From HK1 sp965220535 (GTDB lineage: Bacteria > Pseudomonadota > Gammaproteobacteria > HK1), in assembly GCA_965220535.1 (NCBI GenBank), contig OZ244833.1, forward strand, positions 1,798,001 through 1,862,000: DNA of 64,000 nucleotides, written 5' to 3'. The notes under the pieces were generated by a model. It did not search any database and had not been told where the DNA came from. It worked only from the letters and a program-made list of their open reading frames with translations. The position numbers and the translations under genes are program-made. Numbering within the stretch: position 1 is the first letter of the stretch; every line of letters begins with the position of its first letter. This document shows positions 63,167 through 64,000 of the stretch, piece after piece.

Positions 63167-63455
63167 GATCGGGCGATATCTTCGCGAAGGGGCGACCGAA
63201 AGAACGATCGATCCGGCACTTTCGACGTTTTTCCGGACGAGCCTCGACAATATCGGCTCTCGAAGGCATCGAAAACGAGGAAGCGGCTTTCGGCTTTCGA
63301 GACCCGAAATTTTCGAAGCCCGAAAGAAGAAAAGCCGAAAAAATATCGATGAAAGTCTACTTCACTTTCCTGTCCGAGGGCTCCTTACCCCACCCTAGGG
63401 TTTTTTGAGACACTTCCTAAGACCTGATCATAGGGGATAACGGAATGACTTCACG

Positions 63456-63689
63456 ATGAAAAAACAACATGCCAAGCACGCAGGAGCCAAAGCCGCTGAG
63501 AGTTCGCCTAGGGAGGGTCGGCCTTCGACCCGGAAGCAACGAATGACGGCATCGCTTAAGCAGTTGGCTGCGCGGCGGGTGATTCACCGTGAGGAAGTGG
63601 AACTCGTCGCCCGGAGTTTCGGGGTGTCGGCAGCCGATGTCAGTGGCTGGCGAGAGATGGTGATGACGGCGAGCATCAGTAGATTGTAA
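63456..63689 (+). CDS. Possible transposase helper (OrfA-like) remnant
   Basis: A 77-aa basic protein. Residues 46-68 (EEVELVARSFGVSAADVSGW) look like a helix-turn-helix of the kind seen in insertion-sequence OrfA proteins, and an IS3-type OrfB remnant follows within 25 bp. Alone it could be a small DNA-binding protein. Confidence 0.4.
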   Translation: MKKQHAKHAGAKAAESSPREGRPSTRKQRMTASLKQLAARRVIHREEVELVARSFGVSAADVSGWREMVMTASISRL

Positions 63690-63713
63690 TCTCGGGCTCG
63701 CGACGCCCGAGAT

Positions 63714-64000
63714 GTGGAGCGTGCGTGTCTGCACACTACCACGCGAGGCACGCGCCTCAGAGCGTTGCAACCGATCCACCATGGCGTGCGGAAATGCTTC
63801 GGAGCCATCGGCGAGATGGTAGCGACAGAGTTGATCATCCGTCATGACAACGGGCCGCGGTACATCAGCCTTGACTTCCAAAAGGAGATTGCCTAGTTGG
63901 GAACGCCTTCGTCGCCGTCCTTTGTCCGTTCCCCCGAAGGCAATGGTTGTGTCAAGCACTTCATCCGCACCTTGAAGAAGAACCTGCTCTGGCTCGGAAC
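63714..64000 (+). pseudogene. IS3-family transposase (OrfB) remnant, cut by the window edge
   Basis: The frame from 63714 reads ALQPIHHGVRKCFGAIGEMV, then ELIIRHDNGPRYISLDFQ, an in-frame TAG at 63894, and continues LGTPSSPSFVRSPEGNGCVK, HFIRTLKKNLLWLG to the edge. The pattern RHDxGxxYxSxxFQ...PEGNGCxxxFIRTLK is the rve integrase core of IS3-type transposases, with Asp and Glu of the DDE triad visible. The stop and the missing 5-prime part mark it as inactive, unless the stop is read through. Confidence 0.75.

Overview
The window looks like a piece of a GC-rich gammaproteobacterial chromosome. The housekeeping order is typical of that class: recA-recX-alaS-lysC on the plus strand, glyQ-glyS followed by a PlsC-type acyltransferase, mnmG and apt. 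The accessory content (large secreted Calx-beta proteins, secreted ankyrin proteins, several restriction-modification loci, many gene remnants and short tandem duplications) would suit a marine or host-associated lineage, but that ecological reading is inference. No rRNA, tRNA or CRISPR array was recognised.

Layout. 1-5.1 kb: two tandem paralogues of a sacsin-type GHKL ATPase with an HNH-derived zinc C-terminus, the first cut by the window edge. 5.4-12.3 kb: tadA, recA, recX, alaS, lysC. 12.7-19.4 kb, minus strand: a small membrane protein, a decayed C-terminal fragment, a secreted ankyrin protein and a giant Calx-beta protein. 20.1-24.4 kb: small membrane proteins around mnmG. 24.7-29.5 kb: glyQ, glyS, acyltransferase. 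29.7-34.7 kb: a type II restriction-modification pair, a fused NADH dehydrogenase-like/SelD protein and a DUF4174 protein. 35.0-47.4 kb: an approximately 11 kb minus-strand operon for hydroquinone catabolism (two-subunit hydroquinone dioxygenase, semialdehyde dehydrogenase, maleylacetate reductase, 3-oxoadipate CoA-transferase) plus a complete Liv-type ABC transporter, with a divergent IclR regulator. 48.2-52.2 kb: a second giant Calx-beta gene. 52.5-63.2 kb: a methyltransferase-HNH fusion, a thiolase, an HMG-CoA-synthase-like/DUF35 protein, a small phage-like cluster with an ankyrin protein, a gamma-class DNA methyltransferase, an SDR, apt and a DUF2797 protein. 63.4 kb to the end: remains of an IS3-type element.

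The most interesting signal is a shared 5-prime cassette at three surface-protein loci (15.7, 19.3 and 48.2 kb). A short leader ORF ending in a Thr-Pro run enters a pure C tract of 23, 15 or 13 bases, and the signal peptide lies beyond it. In the two Calx-beta genes the body frame has no plausible start codon after the tract, and the frame entering the tract from upstream is closed by TGA, so expression should depend on tract length. All three tracts are exactly one base longer than the leader-to-body ON length. This looks like a phase-variable or slippage-controlled family of secreted proteins. The two Calx-beta proteins, the ankyrin protein and a pseudogene also share a C-terminal tandem four-cysteine module that I do not recognise.

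A second theme is recurrent local duplication: the ATPase pair with its spacer, a livG/livF chimera, a livM 3-prime remnant, four near-identical 321-bp Calx-beta units, and several short tandem repeats between genes.
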